A stretch of 55,539 bases of DNA from Blautia sp. (GTDB taxonomy: Bacteria > Bacillota > Clostridia > Lachnospirales > Lachnospiraceae): positions 1 to 55,539 of the forward strand of contig JAFTPT010000040.1 of NCBI GenBank assembly GCA_017463155.1, written 5' to 3'. A program made the translations under genes and the position numbers. Every line of letters starts with the position of its first letter. Position 1 is the first letter of the stretch. The notes under the pieces are model-generated. The model made no database searches. It was not told the DNA's origin and worked only from the letters and a program-made list of their open reading frames with translations. Of the stretch, positions 40,259-49,630 are shown in pieces.

Positions 40259-41371
40259 ATGAATTCACGGGAACTGGTACTTGGGACTCTTCAGCATCAG
40301 GATGTGGACAGGATTCCGGTCTACTTCGGAGGAACTTCCACGTTTCTGACGGACGAAGCATATGATCGGCTGAGACAGCATTTCGGGCTGGAAGGAGAGG
40401 TGGATCCTTACAGAAAGGGACACACCGGAACCATCTATGACGACAGAATTCTGGAAAAACTCGGAGCAGACGTTCGATTTGTGGTCTTCAACCTTCAGAA
40501 TTACGGCGTCCGGGAGTTTGTGAGTGAGGACCGGATCATCGATGAATGGGGGATCCCGATCGTACGGGTCGGCGGCATGTGGTCGCGGATGGATCCGCCG
40601 CTCACAGATGCTTCCTATGATGATGTTGCGAAGCACCGGTTCCATGTCCCTTCGCTGGATGAGCGGAACCGGGGACTTCGGGAACACGCCAGATATCTGG
40701 CTGAGGAGACGGACTATGCTGTCGTGGCCCGGTCGCCGCACTCCGCAAGTTTTCTGGAGCTCGGCTGCTGGCTGATGGGCGCCGAGGACTTTTTTGTGGA
40801 TCTGGTGACGCAGGAGGACGCCTGTGAACTGCTGCTCGACAAGATCTGTGAGACCCAGATGGCGTACTATGAGGTCTTTCTAAAGGAAGTCGGCGAGTAT
40901 GTTGATATCGTGGAGACTTCGGAGGATTACGGGACGCAGAAATCCCTGTTTATCTCACCTTCGACGTACAGGGAGATGATCATGCCCCGCAAGCTGAAGA
41001 TCCACGAAGTGATCCACAGGTATGCGCCGCAGGCGAAGATCTTTCATCATTCCTGCGGTGCGATCCGGCAGCTTCTGCCTGACCTGATCGACACCGGGAT
41101 CGATATCATCCATCCGATCCAGCCGGGGCTGCCCGGAATGGATCCCGATGAGCTGAAAAAAGAGTTCGGAGACCGGATCTGTTTCTGCGGAGGCATCGAC
41201 ATGCAGCATGCGATCAACGGAACGCCGGAGGATGTAGACCGGGAGGTGCTTCGCTGCAAGAAAGCACTTGGAAAGAGCGGCGGGTATTTTTACAGCACTT
41301 CGAATCATATCCAGATCGACACGCCGGTCGAAAACGTCCTGCGTCTTTTTGAGGATTTCCAAAAACTGTGA
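40259..41371 (+). CDS. Uroporphyrinogen-decarboxylase-family protein 1 (likely methyltransferase-like)
   Basis: 370 residues from the ATG at 40259, with GATGGAGG upstream. The fold is a URO-D-type TIM barrel. It begins MNSRELVLGTLQHQDVDRIP, the usual start of the non-heme branch of the family, and has VDIVETSEDYGTQKSLFISP, KIFHHSCGAIRQLLPDLI and CFCGGIDMQHAINGTPEDV. True heme URO-D residues are not evident. Relatives (MtaA, MtbA, CmuA) move methyl groups between corrinoids and thiols through zinc held by His and Cys; the HHSCG and FCGG segments could supply such ligands. Many members sit in sugar operons with unknown roles. A paralogue follows 19 bases downstream. Confidence 0.82.
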   Translation: MNSRELVLGTLQHQDVDRIPVYFGGTSTFLTDEAYDRLRQHFGLEGEVDPYRKGHTGTIYDDRILEKLGADVRFVVFNLQNYGVREFVSEDRIIDEWGIPIVRVGGMWSRMDPPLTDASYDDVAKHRFHVPSLDERNRGLREHARYLAEETDYAVVARSPHSASFLELGCWLMGAEDFFVDLVTQEDACELLLDKICETQMAYYEVFLKEVGEYVDIVETSEDYGTQKSLFISPSTYREMIMPRKLKIHEVIHRYAPQAKIFHHSCGAIRQLLPDLIDTGIDIIHPIQPGLPGMDPDELKKEFGDRICFCGGIDMQHAINGTPEDVDREVLRCKKALGKSGGYFYSTSNHIQIDTPVENVLRLFEDFQKL

Positions 41372-41389
41372 GTAGAGGAGGGAACCCGT

Positions 41390-42514
41390 ATGACACCACG
41401 GGAGAGAGTACAGCTGATATTGGATCATAAGACACCGGACCGGGTGGCCGTGGATATCGGTTCCACAGCCTGCGGCCTGACGGACCGGACAATGAAGCGG
41501 GTAAAAGACTATTTCGGGATCACCAGCGAGGATATCGTGAACAGGCCGGATGAATCGGCTTCCCTGTATAACGACGAGGTAGTCGAAGCAATGGGAAGTG
41601 ATTTCAAGCATGTTTTTCTGCTTCCGCCTGACAACCGGGACTGGTCCTACGACGAGAACGGTTTCATAGTCAATGAATGGGGTTGCCGGAAAAAGAGGAA
41701 CAACGGGCTGGTGGAATTTATCGGTAATCCGCTGAAGGATGCGGAGGATATCGAGGATCTCGATAACTATCCCTGGCCGGATCCTTATGCAGGAAACCGG
41801 AACCGCGGTCTGAAGGAACGGATCGAATACCTGTACAACGAGACGGATTATGCACTGGCTTCCCGCGCGGTGTCCCATGGCTTCTTTGAGATCGCCTGGG
41901 AGCTGCGAAGCATGGAAAATCTGCTGGTGGATATGATGATCGAGAAGGAATTCGCGGAGGCGTTGTTCGACAAGATCCTTGAAGTGCAGATCGGCATGTA
42001 TGACGTGCTCCTTTCGGATGTGGGACCGTACCTGCAGATGGTGGAGACCGCGGATGACTACGGGACCCAACGGGGACCGATGATGTCGCCGGAGCTCTTC
42101 CGGGAGATGATCGTACCCAGGCGGAAAAAGCTGAATGAATTTATCCACTCGAAGGCTCCGCAGGCCAAGATCTTCCACCACACCTGCGGTTCGGTGTACA
42201 AGCTGCTCCCGGATCTGATCGAGTCCGGTGTACAGGTGCTGAATCCGGTGCAGCCTTCGGCAGCGGACATGGATACGATGCGGTTGAAAGAGGAATTTGG
42301 TGACAGGCTGATCTTTGAAGGCTCTATCGATGAGCAGACAGCCCTCGTCAAGGACTTTGACAGGCTTCGCAAGGAGATGGAGATGCGCATCGGATCCCTC
42401 GGAAAGGACGGAGGCTACATCGTAGCACCGACCAGCAATTTCCAGGACGACATGCCTCTTGAAAACATCGTGCATTTTGCAGAGCTTGCCAAAGAGATAG
42501 GAGTATATCGATGA
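41390..42514 (+). CDS. Uroporphyrinogen-decarboxylase-family protein 2
   Basis: 374 residues, a diverged paralogue of the preceding gene. Matching landmarks are MTPRERVQLILDHKTPDRVA at the start, LQMVETADDYGTQRGPMMSP, KIFHHTCGSVYKLLPDLIES and RLIFEGSIDEQTALVKDFDR. It keeps HHTCG but has FEG in place of the partner's FCGG, so its metal site may differ. The two may form a heterodimer or act in sequence. The stop codon overlaps the kinase start by four bases (ATGA). The substrate is unknown; O-methyl sugar breakdown is one possibility. Confidence 0.82.
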   Translation: MTPRERVQLILDHKTPDRVAVDIGSTACGLTDRTMKRVKDYFGITSEDIVNRPDESASLYNDEVVEAMGSDFKHVFLLPPDNRDWSYDENGFIVNEWGCRKKRNNGLVEFIGNPLKDAEDIEDLDNYPWPDPYAGNRNRGLKERIEYLYNETDYALASRAVSHGFFEIAWELRSMENLLVDMMIEKEFAEALFDKILEVQIGMYDVLLSDVGPYLQMVETADDYGTQRGPMMSPELFREMIVPRRKKLNEFIHSKAPQAKIFHHTCGSVYKLLPDLIESGVQVLNPVQPSAADMDTMRLKEEFGDRLIFEGSIDEQTALVKDFDRLRKEMEMRIGSLGKDGGYIVAPTSNFQDDMPLENIVHFAELAKEIGVYR

Positions 42515-44007
42515 AAGAACTGATCCTTGGGATCGATATAGGTACCAGCGCCTGCAAGCTGGCGGTTTTCCACCGTGAAAAAGGCCTGGTCACATCGGTC
42601 ACGGAAACGTATCCTACCTATTATCCGGAGAACGGCTGGGCCGAGCAGGACCCGGAAGACTGGTGGAACGCTGTACGCAGGGGACTTTCCGTGCTTTTTG
42701 ACAAGGGAATCCGGGCGGAGGAGATTGCCGTGATCGGTGTGGACGGCCAAAGCTGGGGTCCTGTGTTTCTCGATGAAAAGGGCAATGTACTGACCCGGAC
42801 GCCGATCTGGCAGGATACCCGTTCCAAGATCTATCTGGACGACTACACGGAAAAAGAAAAACAAAACTTCTTCGAAGTATGCGGGAATCCGCTGCAGCCC
42901 GGCTATGCGACGCTCAAGATCCGCTGGGTCAAAGAGCATGAGCCGGATGCTTTTGCGAAACTACATACGCTGCTTCTCAGTTCCAGTTTCATTGTTTTCC
43001 GACTGACAGGCGTGACCGTGCAGGATCTTTCCCAGGCTTATGCATGGCACTTTTTTGACATGCATACAGGGTCCTATCGATATGACCTGGCGGAACGGTT
43101 CGGAATAGATGCCGGGATATTGCCGCCGGTCCATGACTGCCAGGACATTGTGGGGAGCATTGATAAAAAGACGGCGGAACTGACCGGCCTTGCGGAAGGT
43201 ACGCCCGTGATCGCAGGAGCGCTGGATGCGGCCAGCGCCAATCTGGGAGCAGGGATCATCCATGACGGCGAGTGCCAGGAGCAGGGCGGTCAGGCGGGCG
43301 GAATGAGCATTTGCACCTCCGAGTACCGGGCTTCCCCGGATCTGATCCTGAGCTTTCATGTCATTCCCGGCAAGTGGCTTCTTCAGGGAGGCACCATCGG
43401 AGGCGGGGGCGTGCTGAAATGGATCGCCCGCGAGCTGGGCGATTATGAGAGACATACGATTGTGGATGGCGGATCGGTCTATGACAGGCTGACAGCGCTG
43501 GCGGGAGAAGTCCCCGCCGGCAGCAACGGGCTGGTCTTTCTGCCGTACATGTCAGGGGAACGATCTCCGATCTGGAACCCGAACGCGAAGGGCGTGTACT
43601 ATGGACTGGACTACTCCAAAACCAAAGGACACATGATCCGCGCCGCGATGGAGGGCGTAGCCTATTCGGTGCGTCACAACCTGGATGCGGCCGAAAAGGT
43701 CGGCTGCAGAGCCGATTCCATCAGGGCTACCGGCGGTTCCGCCAACTACGCCCTGTGGACCCAGATGAAGGCGGACATCCTGGAAAAAGAAGTGACCGTG
43801 TGCAATTCCGACACGACAACGGTGCTTGGCACAGCGATTCTGGCCGGCGTCGGGGCGGGACTCTATGCGGGCTATGATGAGGCCTGTAACCGGCTGATCC
43901 GTGTGGAAAAGCGTTTTACTCCAGATCCGTCTGTGCAGGAGGTATATCGCGAAGGGTACGAGACATACCTGGAGCTCTACCGCAGTCTGAAGCACTTGAT
44001 GGTCTGA
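42511..44007 (+). CDS. FGGY-family carbohydrate kinase
   Basis: 498 residues, the usual length for xylulokinase / gluconokinase relatives. The ATP-binding start is LILGIDIGTSACKLAVFH, followed by the substrate domain ENGWAEQDPEDWWNAVRRGL and GVDGQSWGPVFLDEKGNVL. The catalytic Asp is in VIAGALDAASANLGAG. The C-terminal FGGY signature is near RATGGSANYALWTQMKADIL. It phosphorylates a sugar or polyol with ATP. The product is a good candidate for the inducer sensed by the DeoR protein. It is the last gene of the operon, and a long palindrome follows. Confidence 0.9.
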   Translation: MKELILGIDIGTSACKLAVFHREKGLVTSVTETYPTYYPENGWAEQDPEDWWNAVRRGLSVLFDKGIRAEEIAVIGVDGQSWGPVFLDEKGNVLTRTPIWQDTRSKIYLDDYTEKEKQNFFEVCGNPLQPGYATLKIRWVKEHEPDAFAKLHTLLLSSSFIVFRLTGVTVQDLSQAYAWHFFDMHTGSYRYDLAERFGIDAGILPPVHDCQDIVGSIDKKTAELTGLAEGTPVIAGALDAASANLGAGIIHDGECQEQGGQAGGMSICTSEYRASPDLILSFHVIPGKWLLQGGTIGGGGVLKWIARELGDYERHTIVDGGSVYDRLTALAGEVPAGSNGLVFLPYMSGERSPIWNPNAKGVYYGLDYSKTKGHMIRAAMEGVAYSVRHNLDAAEKVGCRADSIRATGGSANYALWTQMKADILEKEVTVCNSDTTTVLGTAILAGVGAGLYAGYDEACNRLIRVEKRFTPDPSVQEVYREGYETYLELYRSLKHLMV

Positions 44008-44014
44008 GGATAAT

Positions 44015-44090
44015 GGGAAAAGCCAGGGGACGGTTCTGTGTCTTGTTAGCCGCTGCTAACAAGACACAGAACCGTCCCCTGGCTTTTCCC
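44015..44090. repeat. Perfect 36-bp-arm palindrome of the REP-like family (element C)
   Basis: Positions 44015-44050 and 44055-44090 are perfectly complementary over 36 bp with a 4-nt CGCT loop. Both arms carry the core ACAGAACCGTCCCC found in the other palindromes. The arms end in GGGAAAAG / CTTTTCCC. It follows the kinase gene and could stop transcription in both directions, although no separate T-run follows. Confidence 0.88.
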
Positions 44091-44273
44091 CTGTCCTTCG
44101 GTTATAGTAGAAAAACTGTAAAAACAGTGCTATAATAAACATAATTATTGCCTCATGAGCATGCGATAGTGGAGACTCCTTACTACAATAAGGAAATCAA
44201 TATCTGTTAAGATAGAAGAAAGTGTTGATTGGAAATGAGTAACCGGATTGGCTGATTGGATGGAGGTATTCAC

Positions 44274-44966
44274 GTGGATATACGGCATCATTTCATAGAA
44301 AAGGGAGAGGGGCAGCCGCTTCTGCTGCTTCACGGCAACGGTGAAAACGGGGAATATTTCAAAAACCAGATCGACGTCTTCGCCAGAGGTTACCACGTGT
44401 TCGCCATCGATACCCGCGGGCATGGGCAGACGCCCCGGGGAAAGGAGCCCTTCACGATCCGGCAGTTTGCCGAGGACCTTCTGGGCTTCATGGACGAGCA
44501 CGAGATCGTCAGAGCCGACATCCTCGGGTTTTCGGACGGAGGGAACATCGCCATGGTCTTTGCGCTGAACCATCCGGACCGGGTCAAAAGGCTGATCCTG
44601 AACGGGGCCAATCTGGATCCCTCCGGTGTCAAGCGCCGGGTGCAGATCCCCATCGATATGGGATATAAGTTTTCGTCCCTGTTTGCGAAGCGGAGTGAAA
44701 AAGCACTGGCCAGATCTGAGATGCTGGGCCTCATGGTCAATGATCCGGATGTCCAGCCTGAGGAGCTGAGCCGCATCCAGGCTCCGACCTTGGTGATCGC
44801 GGGGACCAAGGATCTGATCCTGCGGAAGCATACCAAGCTGATCGCGGAGTGCATTCCGGATTCGTTATTGGTCTTTATCCAGGGTGATCACTGCATCGCG
44901 GCTAAAAATCCCAAGGCTTTCAATCATGCCGTGCTGCGGTTTTTAAAGGAGCATCCGGCGAAGTAA
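44274..44966 (+). CDS. Alpha/beta-fold hydrolase
   Basis: 230 residues from a GTG at 44274, which has TGGAGG seven bases upstream; a TTG 18 bases earlier overlaps that site and is less likely. The oxyanion segment is LLLHGNGENGEYF, the nucleophile elbow LGFSDGGN (Ser87), the acid likely in VIAGTKDLIL and the His in QGDHCIAA. It is a small cytoplasmic hydrolase of the BioH / 3-oxoadipate-lactonase type, with unknown substrate. A TATAAT hexamer at 44131-44136 may be its -10. The Uma2 gene begins ~100 bases downstream. Confidence 0.85.
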   Translation: MDIRHHFIEKGEGQPLLLLHGNGENGEYFKNQIDVFARGYHVFAIDTRGHGQTPRGKEPFTIRQFAEDLLGFMDEHEIVRADILGFSDGGNIAMVFALNHPDRVKRLILNGANLDPSGVKRRVQIPIDMGYKFSSLFAKRSEKALARSEMLGLMVNDPDVQPEELSRIQAPTLVIAGTKDLILRKHTKLIAECIPDSLLVFIQGDHCIAAKNPKAFNHAVLRFLKEHPAK

Positions 44967-45068
44967 GGAGCCTGGTACTGCCCCGCGAACGCGAAGCGTG
45001 AGTGGCTGACAGCACTGGCATCTGACAGACGTGAGCAGATAATTACATGCGTTATCAGAGGAGAAGCC

Positions 45069-45692
45069 ATGACTCAAAAGCATGATGACAGGAGTCAGAA
45101 TGACCACATCAGAGAACCCCGGGCGGCTTTTGGCCCGGACCCGAACCAGGGACATTATACAATTGATGATTATTACGCGCTCCCGGACGAGCGCAGGGTG
45201 GAGCTGATCGACGGATGGATCTATGACATGGCCGCGCCAAGCATGGTGCACCAGCTGATTCTGGGGGAACTCCATTTACAGCTTGCACCATGTGTCGAGA
45301 AGCATCCGGGCTGTCACATCTTTTTTGCACCGTTCGACGTGCGGCTTGACAATGACGATTACACCATGGTGCAGCCGGATCTTGCGATCATCTGCAGGGA
45401 CGGACTGACCCGGAAAAGGATGAACGGGGCACCGGATTTTATCATCGAGATCCTGTCGCCGTCGAGCCGGGCGCATGACATGTTCCGGAAGCTGAATAAA
45501 TACCAGGCGGCCGGCGTAAGGGAGTACTGGATCGTGGATCCGGATAAGCAGAAGATCATCGTCTATGATCTGGAGCATGAGGAACCGCCGGTCACGTACG
45601 GATTTCATGAAAAAATACCACTGCTGATCTCGAACGGATCATGCACGGTGGACTTTGCAAGGATAAGCGAGAAACTGGAATCACTTGAATAA
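45069..45692 (+). CDS. Uma2-family (DUF820) PD-(D/E)XK-fold protein
   Basis: 207 residues. The Uma2 landmarks are YTIDDYYALPDERRVELIDG, then MVQPDLAIIC (the catalytic Asp), APDFIIEILSPSSRAHD (Glu, with the Ser-Pro-Ser motif) and REYWIVDPDKQKIIVYDL. The fold is that of restriction-type nucleases and the motif residues are kept. The biological role of the family is unsettled; roles in DNA metabolism or mobile elements have been proposed. AGAGGAGAAGCC precedes the ATG. No cognate methyltransferase is nearby. Confidence 0.85.
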   Translation: MTQKHDDRSQNDHIREPRAAFGPDPNQGHYTIDDYYALPDERRVELIDGWIYDMAAPSMVHQLILGELHLQLAPCVEKHPGCHIFFAPFDVRLDNDDYTMVQPDLAIICRDGLTRKRMNGAPDFIIEILSPSSRAHDMFRKLNKYQAAGVREYWIVDPDKQKIIVYDLEHEEPPVTYGFHEKIPLLISNGSCTVDFARISEKLESLE

Positions 45693-45713
45693 CCAACCAC
45701 AGGGGGTATTGTT

Positions 45714-47195
45714 TTGGAAAATGAGGGGAGAACCAAAAAGAGCAAAAAGAAGGTCGCGCTGATCGTCCTGCTGGTGATCGTGCTGGCGCTTCTTGCCGCG
45801 GGCGGCATCTACGCCAAGCTGCAGCATGACAGTGACGTGTATTTTGCAAGGACGGAGCTGAACGGCTTTGACCTGTCGGGTCTGACGCCGGATCAGGCGG
45901 TGCAGACGCTGCTTTCGGCGTATAGCGCGTCGACGGTGACCATCAACGAGAAGGGCGAGGAATCCATCACGGGCAAGCTGGCCGATTTCGGTTATTCTGT
46001 CGATGAGGACGGCCTGAAGCGGCTTCTCGACAAGGGGTACGAGATGCAGCGGGACGGTGCCGTCGAGACGGTCAAGAGCCTGATCACGGGCAACAATTTT
46101 GTCATGCAGGTGCCCTTCAGCGCTGACATGAATGCCTTAAAGACACAGGTCTGCAGCGCCAACCTGAAGGAGGAGCGTATTCCCAGCGAGGACGCCTACC
46201 TCAACCTTGACGAGGAGTCAAAGACCTACTCGATCGTGCCGGAGATCTACGGGAACGAGATCAAGGATTCCGACCTGCAGCTGCTGGTCAAGGACTCTAT
46301 CGACGAATTTACGACCGGCAATTCCGCGGGGGAGGACCTCAGCATCGACATGCCGGAGAACTTTTATATTCTGCCGGAGGTCTACGCGGAGGACGCTGAC
46401 CTTGTCAACACCTGCGACGTCTACAACCAGTTCTGCAAAGCACAGGTGACGTATAAGTTCGGCAGCCAGACCGAAGTGCTCGGCTGGGATACGATCCGTG
46501 AATGGCTGGATATCCACCAGGGCGGCGCGGACCTGATCAATGACAAGCTCTACGAACATGCGGCGGATCTGGCGGCGCGCTACAACACCCGCTATCATGA
46601 CCGGACCTTCCACACTACCTACGGGAATGATGTGGTGATCCCGGGCAACCTGAATGAATACGGCTACACCGTCGATCAGGACGCCGAGGTCGCGCAGCTC
46701 TACGACGATATCATGTCCAATGCGCCGGTGGAGCGGGAGCCTGTGTACGTTTCCAAGACAGACAGCTACGGCAATCCGGTCTACTACGCCCGGGAGGGGC
46801 GGGACGACCTGGCCGGCACCTACGTGGAGGTCAACCTTTCCGCCCAGCACCTTTGGTATTACAAGAACGGCGGCCTGGTGGTGGAGAGCGATATCGTATC
46901 CGGCTGCGTCTCCAAGGGACGCCAGACCCAGACGGGATGCTTCCCGCTGGCCTACAAGGAGAGCCCGTCCGTGCTGACAGGCGGAAACGCCGCCAACGGC
47001 TACAGCACCAAGGTGCAGTACTGGATGCCTTTCTACGAGGGACAGGGCCTGCACGACGCTACCTGGCGCGGCTCCTTCGGCGGCAGCATCTACCAGAACA
47101 ACGGCTCCCACGGCTGCGTCAACCTGCCATACTGGGCGGCGGAGACGATCTTCAACAACATCGACGCCGGCGTGGCGATCATCATATTCAAATAA
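45714..47195 (+). CDS. L,D-transpeptidase (YkuD) with peptidoglycan-binding region
   Basis: 493 residues from a TTG at 45714; AGGGGG lies upstream and no ATG with a site exists nearby. A basic N-terminus precedes one membrane helix (VALIVLLVIVLALLAAGGIY), so the rest is outside. Residues ~45-330 are two related beta/alpha modules of the putative peptidoglycan-binding type (GFDLSGLTPDQAVQTLLSAY). Residues ~365-493 are the YkuD catalytic domain with HxxG...SHGCVNLP, the nucleophile being Cys468. It makes 3-3 cross-links in peptidoglycan or attaches proteins to it. The GH3 gene follows after 28 bases. Confidence 0.9.
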   Translation: MENEGRTKKSKKKVALIVLLVIVLALLAAGGIYAKLQHDSDVYFARTELNGFDLSGLTPDQAVQTLLSAYSASTVTINEKGEESITGKLADFGYSVDEDGLKRLLDKGYEMQRDGAVETVKSLITGNNFVMQVPFSADMNALKTQVCSANLKEERIPSEDAYLNLDEESKTYSIVPEIYGNEIKDSDLQLLVKDSIDEFTTGNSAGEDLSIDMPENFYILPEVYAEDADLVNTCDVYNQFCKAQVTYKFGSQTEVLGWDTIREWLDIHQGGADLINDKLYEHAADLAARYNTRYHDRTFHTTYGNDVVIPGNLNEYGYTVDQDAEVAQLYDDIMSNAPVEREPVYVSKTDSYGNPVYYAREGRDDLAGTYVEVNLSAQHLWYYKNGGLVVESDIVSGCVSKGRQTQTGCFPLAYKESPSVLTGGNAANGYSTKVQYWMPFYEGQGLHDATWRGSFGGSIYQNNGSHGCVNLPYWAAETIFNNIDAGVAIIIFK

Positions 47196-47223
47196 ATCAC
47201 TCTTACAAACAGGAGGAACAAGC

Positions 47224-49593
47224 ATGAGCATAGATCTTTCAAAAGTCAAGGACCTGGTCTCACAGATGACCCTGGAGGAAAAGGCCCGGATGGTCTCCGG
47301 TGCGGATTTCTGGCACACGGCTGCTCTGGAGCGTCTGGATATCCCCTCCGTCATGGTGAGCGACGGCCCTCACGGTCTGCGCACCCAGCGGAGCCACGAT
47401 GAGAGTGATCACCTGGGCGTCAACGCCGCGATCACGGCGATCTGCTTCCCGGCAGCCTGCGCGACCGCCTGCTCCTTTGACCGGGAGATGATGTACGACA
47501 TGGGTACGGCGCTCGGAAAGGAGTGCCAGGCGGAGAATGTCTCCACGATCCTGGGACCGGCCGTCAACATCAAGCGCTCCCCGCTTTGCGGCCGTAATTT
47601 TGAATATGTATCCGAGGACCCGTACGTGGCAGGCGAGATGGCTGTGGCCCTGATATCCGGCGTCCAGTCCCAGAACGTGGGCACCTCCATCAAGCATTTT
47701 GCCGCCAACAACCAGGAGCATGAGCGGATGAACGGCTCTTCGGATGTGGACGAGCGCACCCTCCGGGAGATCTACCTGGCGCCTTTTGAGACCGCGGTCA
47801 AGGAAGCCCAGCCCTGGACCGTCATGTGCTCCTACAACCGCATCAACGGCACCTATTCCTCCCAGAATCCCTGGCTTCTGAACAAGGTTCTGCGGGATGA
47901 ATGGGGTTTTGAGGGACTGGTGATGTCCGACTGGGGCGCGGTGAGCGACCGCGTGAGCGGCATAAAGGCCGGCATGGACCTCGAGATGCCCGGCAGCAAT
48001 AACTGCAACGATCGTCTGATCATCGAAGCCGTCCGGAACGGCACCCTTAAGGAAGAGGACCTGGACAAATGCGTCGAGCGGGTCGTCCGGCTCGCCCTTC
48101 GTTTTAACGCTGACCGGAGAGAAGAGGTCTTTGACCGGCAGCAGGATCATGACAAAGCCGTCCGTGTGGCGGAAAACTCCCTCGTCCTTCTGAAGAACGA
48201 GCAGGTTCTGCCCTTACACAAAGAGGAAAAGATCGCCCTCATCGGCGGTTTTGCCGCGAAGCCCCGCTACCAGGGCGGCGGCAGTTCCCACATCACCTCC
48301 TACCAGGTGACGGCTTCCTGGCCGTTGGCCGGAGAGTACGGCGACGTGACCTACGCCGAAGGCTTCTCCACCACTGAGGACATATGGGATGAATCGCTGG
48401 TATCCCGGGCGATGGAGACAGCCGCGAAGGCCGACAAGATCGTTGTCTACGCGGGCCTTCCGGACAGCTTTGAGTCGGAAGGGTACGACCGCGCCCACAT
48501 GCGTCTCCCGGAATGCCAGAACCGTCTGATCGAACAGCTCCTTACGATCGGAAAACCGGTCATCGTCGTGCTGCACAACGGCTCCCCGGTGGAGCTTCCC
48601 TGGGCGGACCGGGTGCAGGGCATCCTGGAAGCCTACCTTGGCGGCGAGGGCGTCGGGAAAGCCGTGCTGGAGATCCTGTACGGCCGCGTCAATCCCAGCG
48701 GCAAGCTGGCAGAAAGCTTCCCGTTCCGGCTTGAGGACAACCCGAGCTACCTGAACTTCCCAGGCAAGGAACAGCACGTCAATTACGCGGAAGGCATCTT
48801 TGTGGGCTACCGCTATTATGATTCCAAGGAAATGCCCGTCCGGTATCCGTTTGGATACGGACTCAGCTATACGACTTTCGACTACAGCAACCTGAAGATC
48901 GGCAAGGCTCCGGCGGCTGCAGCGTCCGGCGTAAAAGCCGGTGAACAGCCGCAGAACATACCGGAGATCACCTTCGCCGCACCCGACGGCCCCCTCACCT
49001 TCGGCAAGGACGACCTGGTGGCCGTTTCCCTGGATGTGACCAACACCGGCAAAATGGCCGGCCGTGAGATCGTCCAGCTGTACGTCGCCGACAAGACCGG
49101 CGCGCAGGTGCGGCCGGTGCATGAGCTCAAGGGCTTTGTCTCCGTATTTCTGGAGCCGGGCGAGACCAAAACCGTGGTCATGCTCCTCAACTACCGGTCC
49201 TTTGCCTGGTACGATACGGAGCAGCACGACTGGTACGCGGCCAACGGCCTCTACGAGCTTCAGATCGCCAGATCCTCCCGCGACATCGCGATGTGCGCAT
49301 GCGTGGAGCTTGCCGGGAACAAGGTCAAGTATCCCAGGATCGACCGGGACGTGATGCTCGGCGACCTGCTATCCTGCGACAAGACCGCCGGCTACGTCCG
49401 CGAAAAGCTTGCTGATATGCTGAACGCTATGTCCGGAGAGACGCAGGAGGGCATCAGCGACATGGCGGAAAGCCTGGTCCGGTACATGCCGCTCCGCGCA
49501 CTCCGCAGCTTTGTCGGCATGACCAATGAGCAGGTGGATGAGATCGTGGCGGATCTGAAGAAGATCGTCGAAGCACAGCCGGACAGGCTCTGA
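47224..49593 (+). CDS. Glycoside hydrolase family 3 beta-glycosidase
   Basis: 789 residues, no signal peptide, so cytoplasmic. The GH3 N-terminal barrel has VMVSDGPHGLR, TSIKHFAANNQE and the nucleophile Asp236 in GLVMSDWGAV. The second domain contains AENSLVLLKNEQVLPL and the loop GGSSHITSYQV. A fibronectin-III-like domain (LDVTNTGKMAGREIVQLYVA) and a C-terminal helical extension (last ~90 residues), common in clostridial members, follow. It would cleave beta-glucosides, beta-xylosides or cell-wall sugars; the sequence does not decide which. AGGAGGAACAAGC precedes the ATG. Its place between a cell-wall enzyme and a LysR regulator is not informative on substrate. Confidence 0.92.
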   Translation: MSIDLSKVKDLVSQMTLEEKARMVSGADFWHTAALERLDIPSVMVSDGPHGLRTQRSHDESDHLGVNAAITAICFPAACATACSFDREMMYDMGTALGKECQAENVSTILGPAVNIKRSPLCGRNFEYVSEDPYVAGEMAVALISGVQSQNVGTSIKHFAANNQEHERMNGSSDVDERTLREIYLAPFETAVKEAQPWTVMCSYNRINGTYSSQNPWLLNKVLRDEWGFEGLVMSDWGAVSDRVSGIKAGMDLEMPGSNNCNDRLIIEAVRNGTLKEEDLDKCVERVVRLALRFNADRREEVFDRQQDHDKAVRVAENSLVLLKNEQVLPLHKEEKIALIGGFAAKPRYQGGGSSHITSYQVTASWPLAGEYGDVTYAEGFSTTEDIWDESLVSRAMETAAKADKIVVYAGLPDSFESEGYDRAHMRLPECQNRLIEQLLTIGKPVIVVLHNGSPVELPWADRVQGILEAYLGGEGVGKAVLEILYGRVNPSGKLAESFPFRLEDNPSYLNFPGKEQHVNYAEGIFVGYRYYDSKEMPVRYPFGYGLSYTTFDYSNLKIGKAPAAAASGVKAGEQPQNIPEITFAAPDGPLTFGKDDLVAVSLDVTNTGKMAGREIVQLYVADKTGAQVRPVHELKGFVSVFLEPGETKTVVMLLNYRSFAWYDTEQHDWYAANGLYELQIARSSRDIAMCACVELAGNKVKYPRIDRDVMLGDLLSCDKTAGYVREKLADMLNAMSGETQEGISDMAESLVRYMPLRALRSFVGMTNEQVDEIVADLKKIVEAQPDRL

Positions 49594-49630
49594 AAAGCCG
49601 CAGGTACAAGGCAGCAAGGAGGATTTTTCC

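Noticed and set aside
42511-44007. Kinase as the xylulokinase partner of xylA
   Set aside because: It lies 25 kb away in another operon with a DeoR regulator and URO-D-like genes. The FGGY family does not by itself show xylulose specificity.
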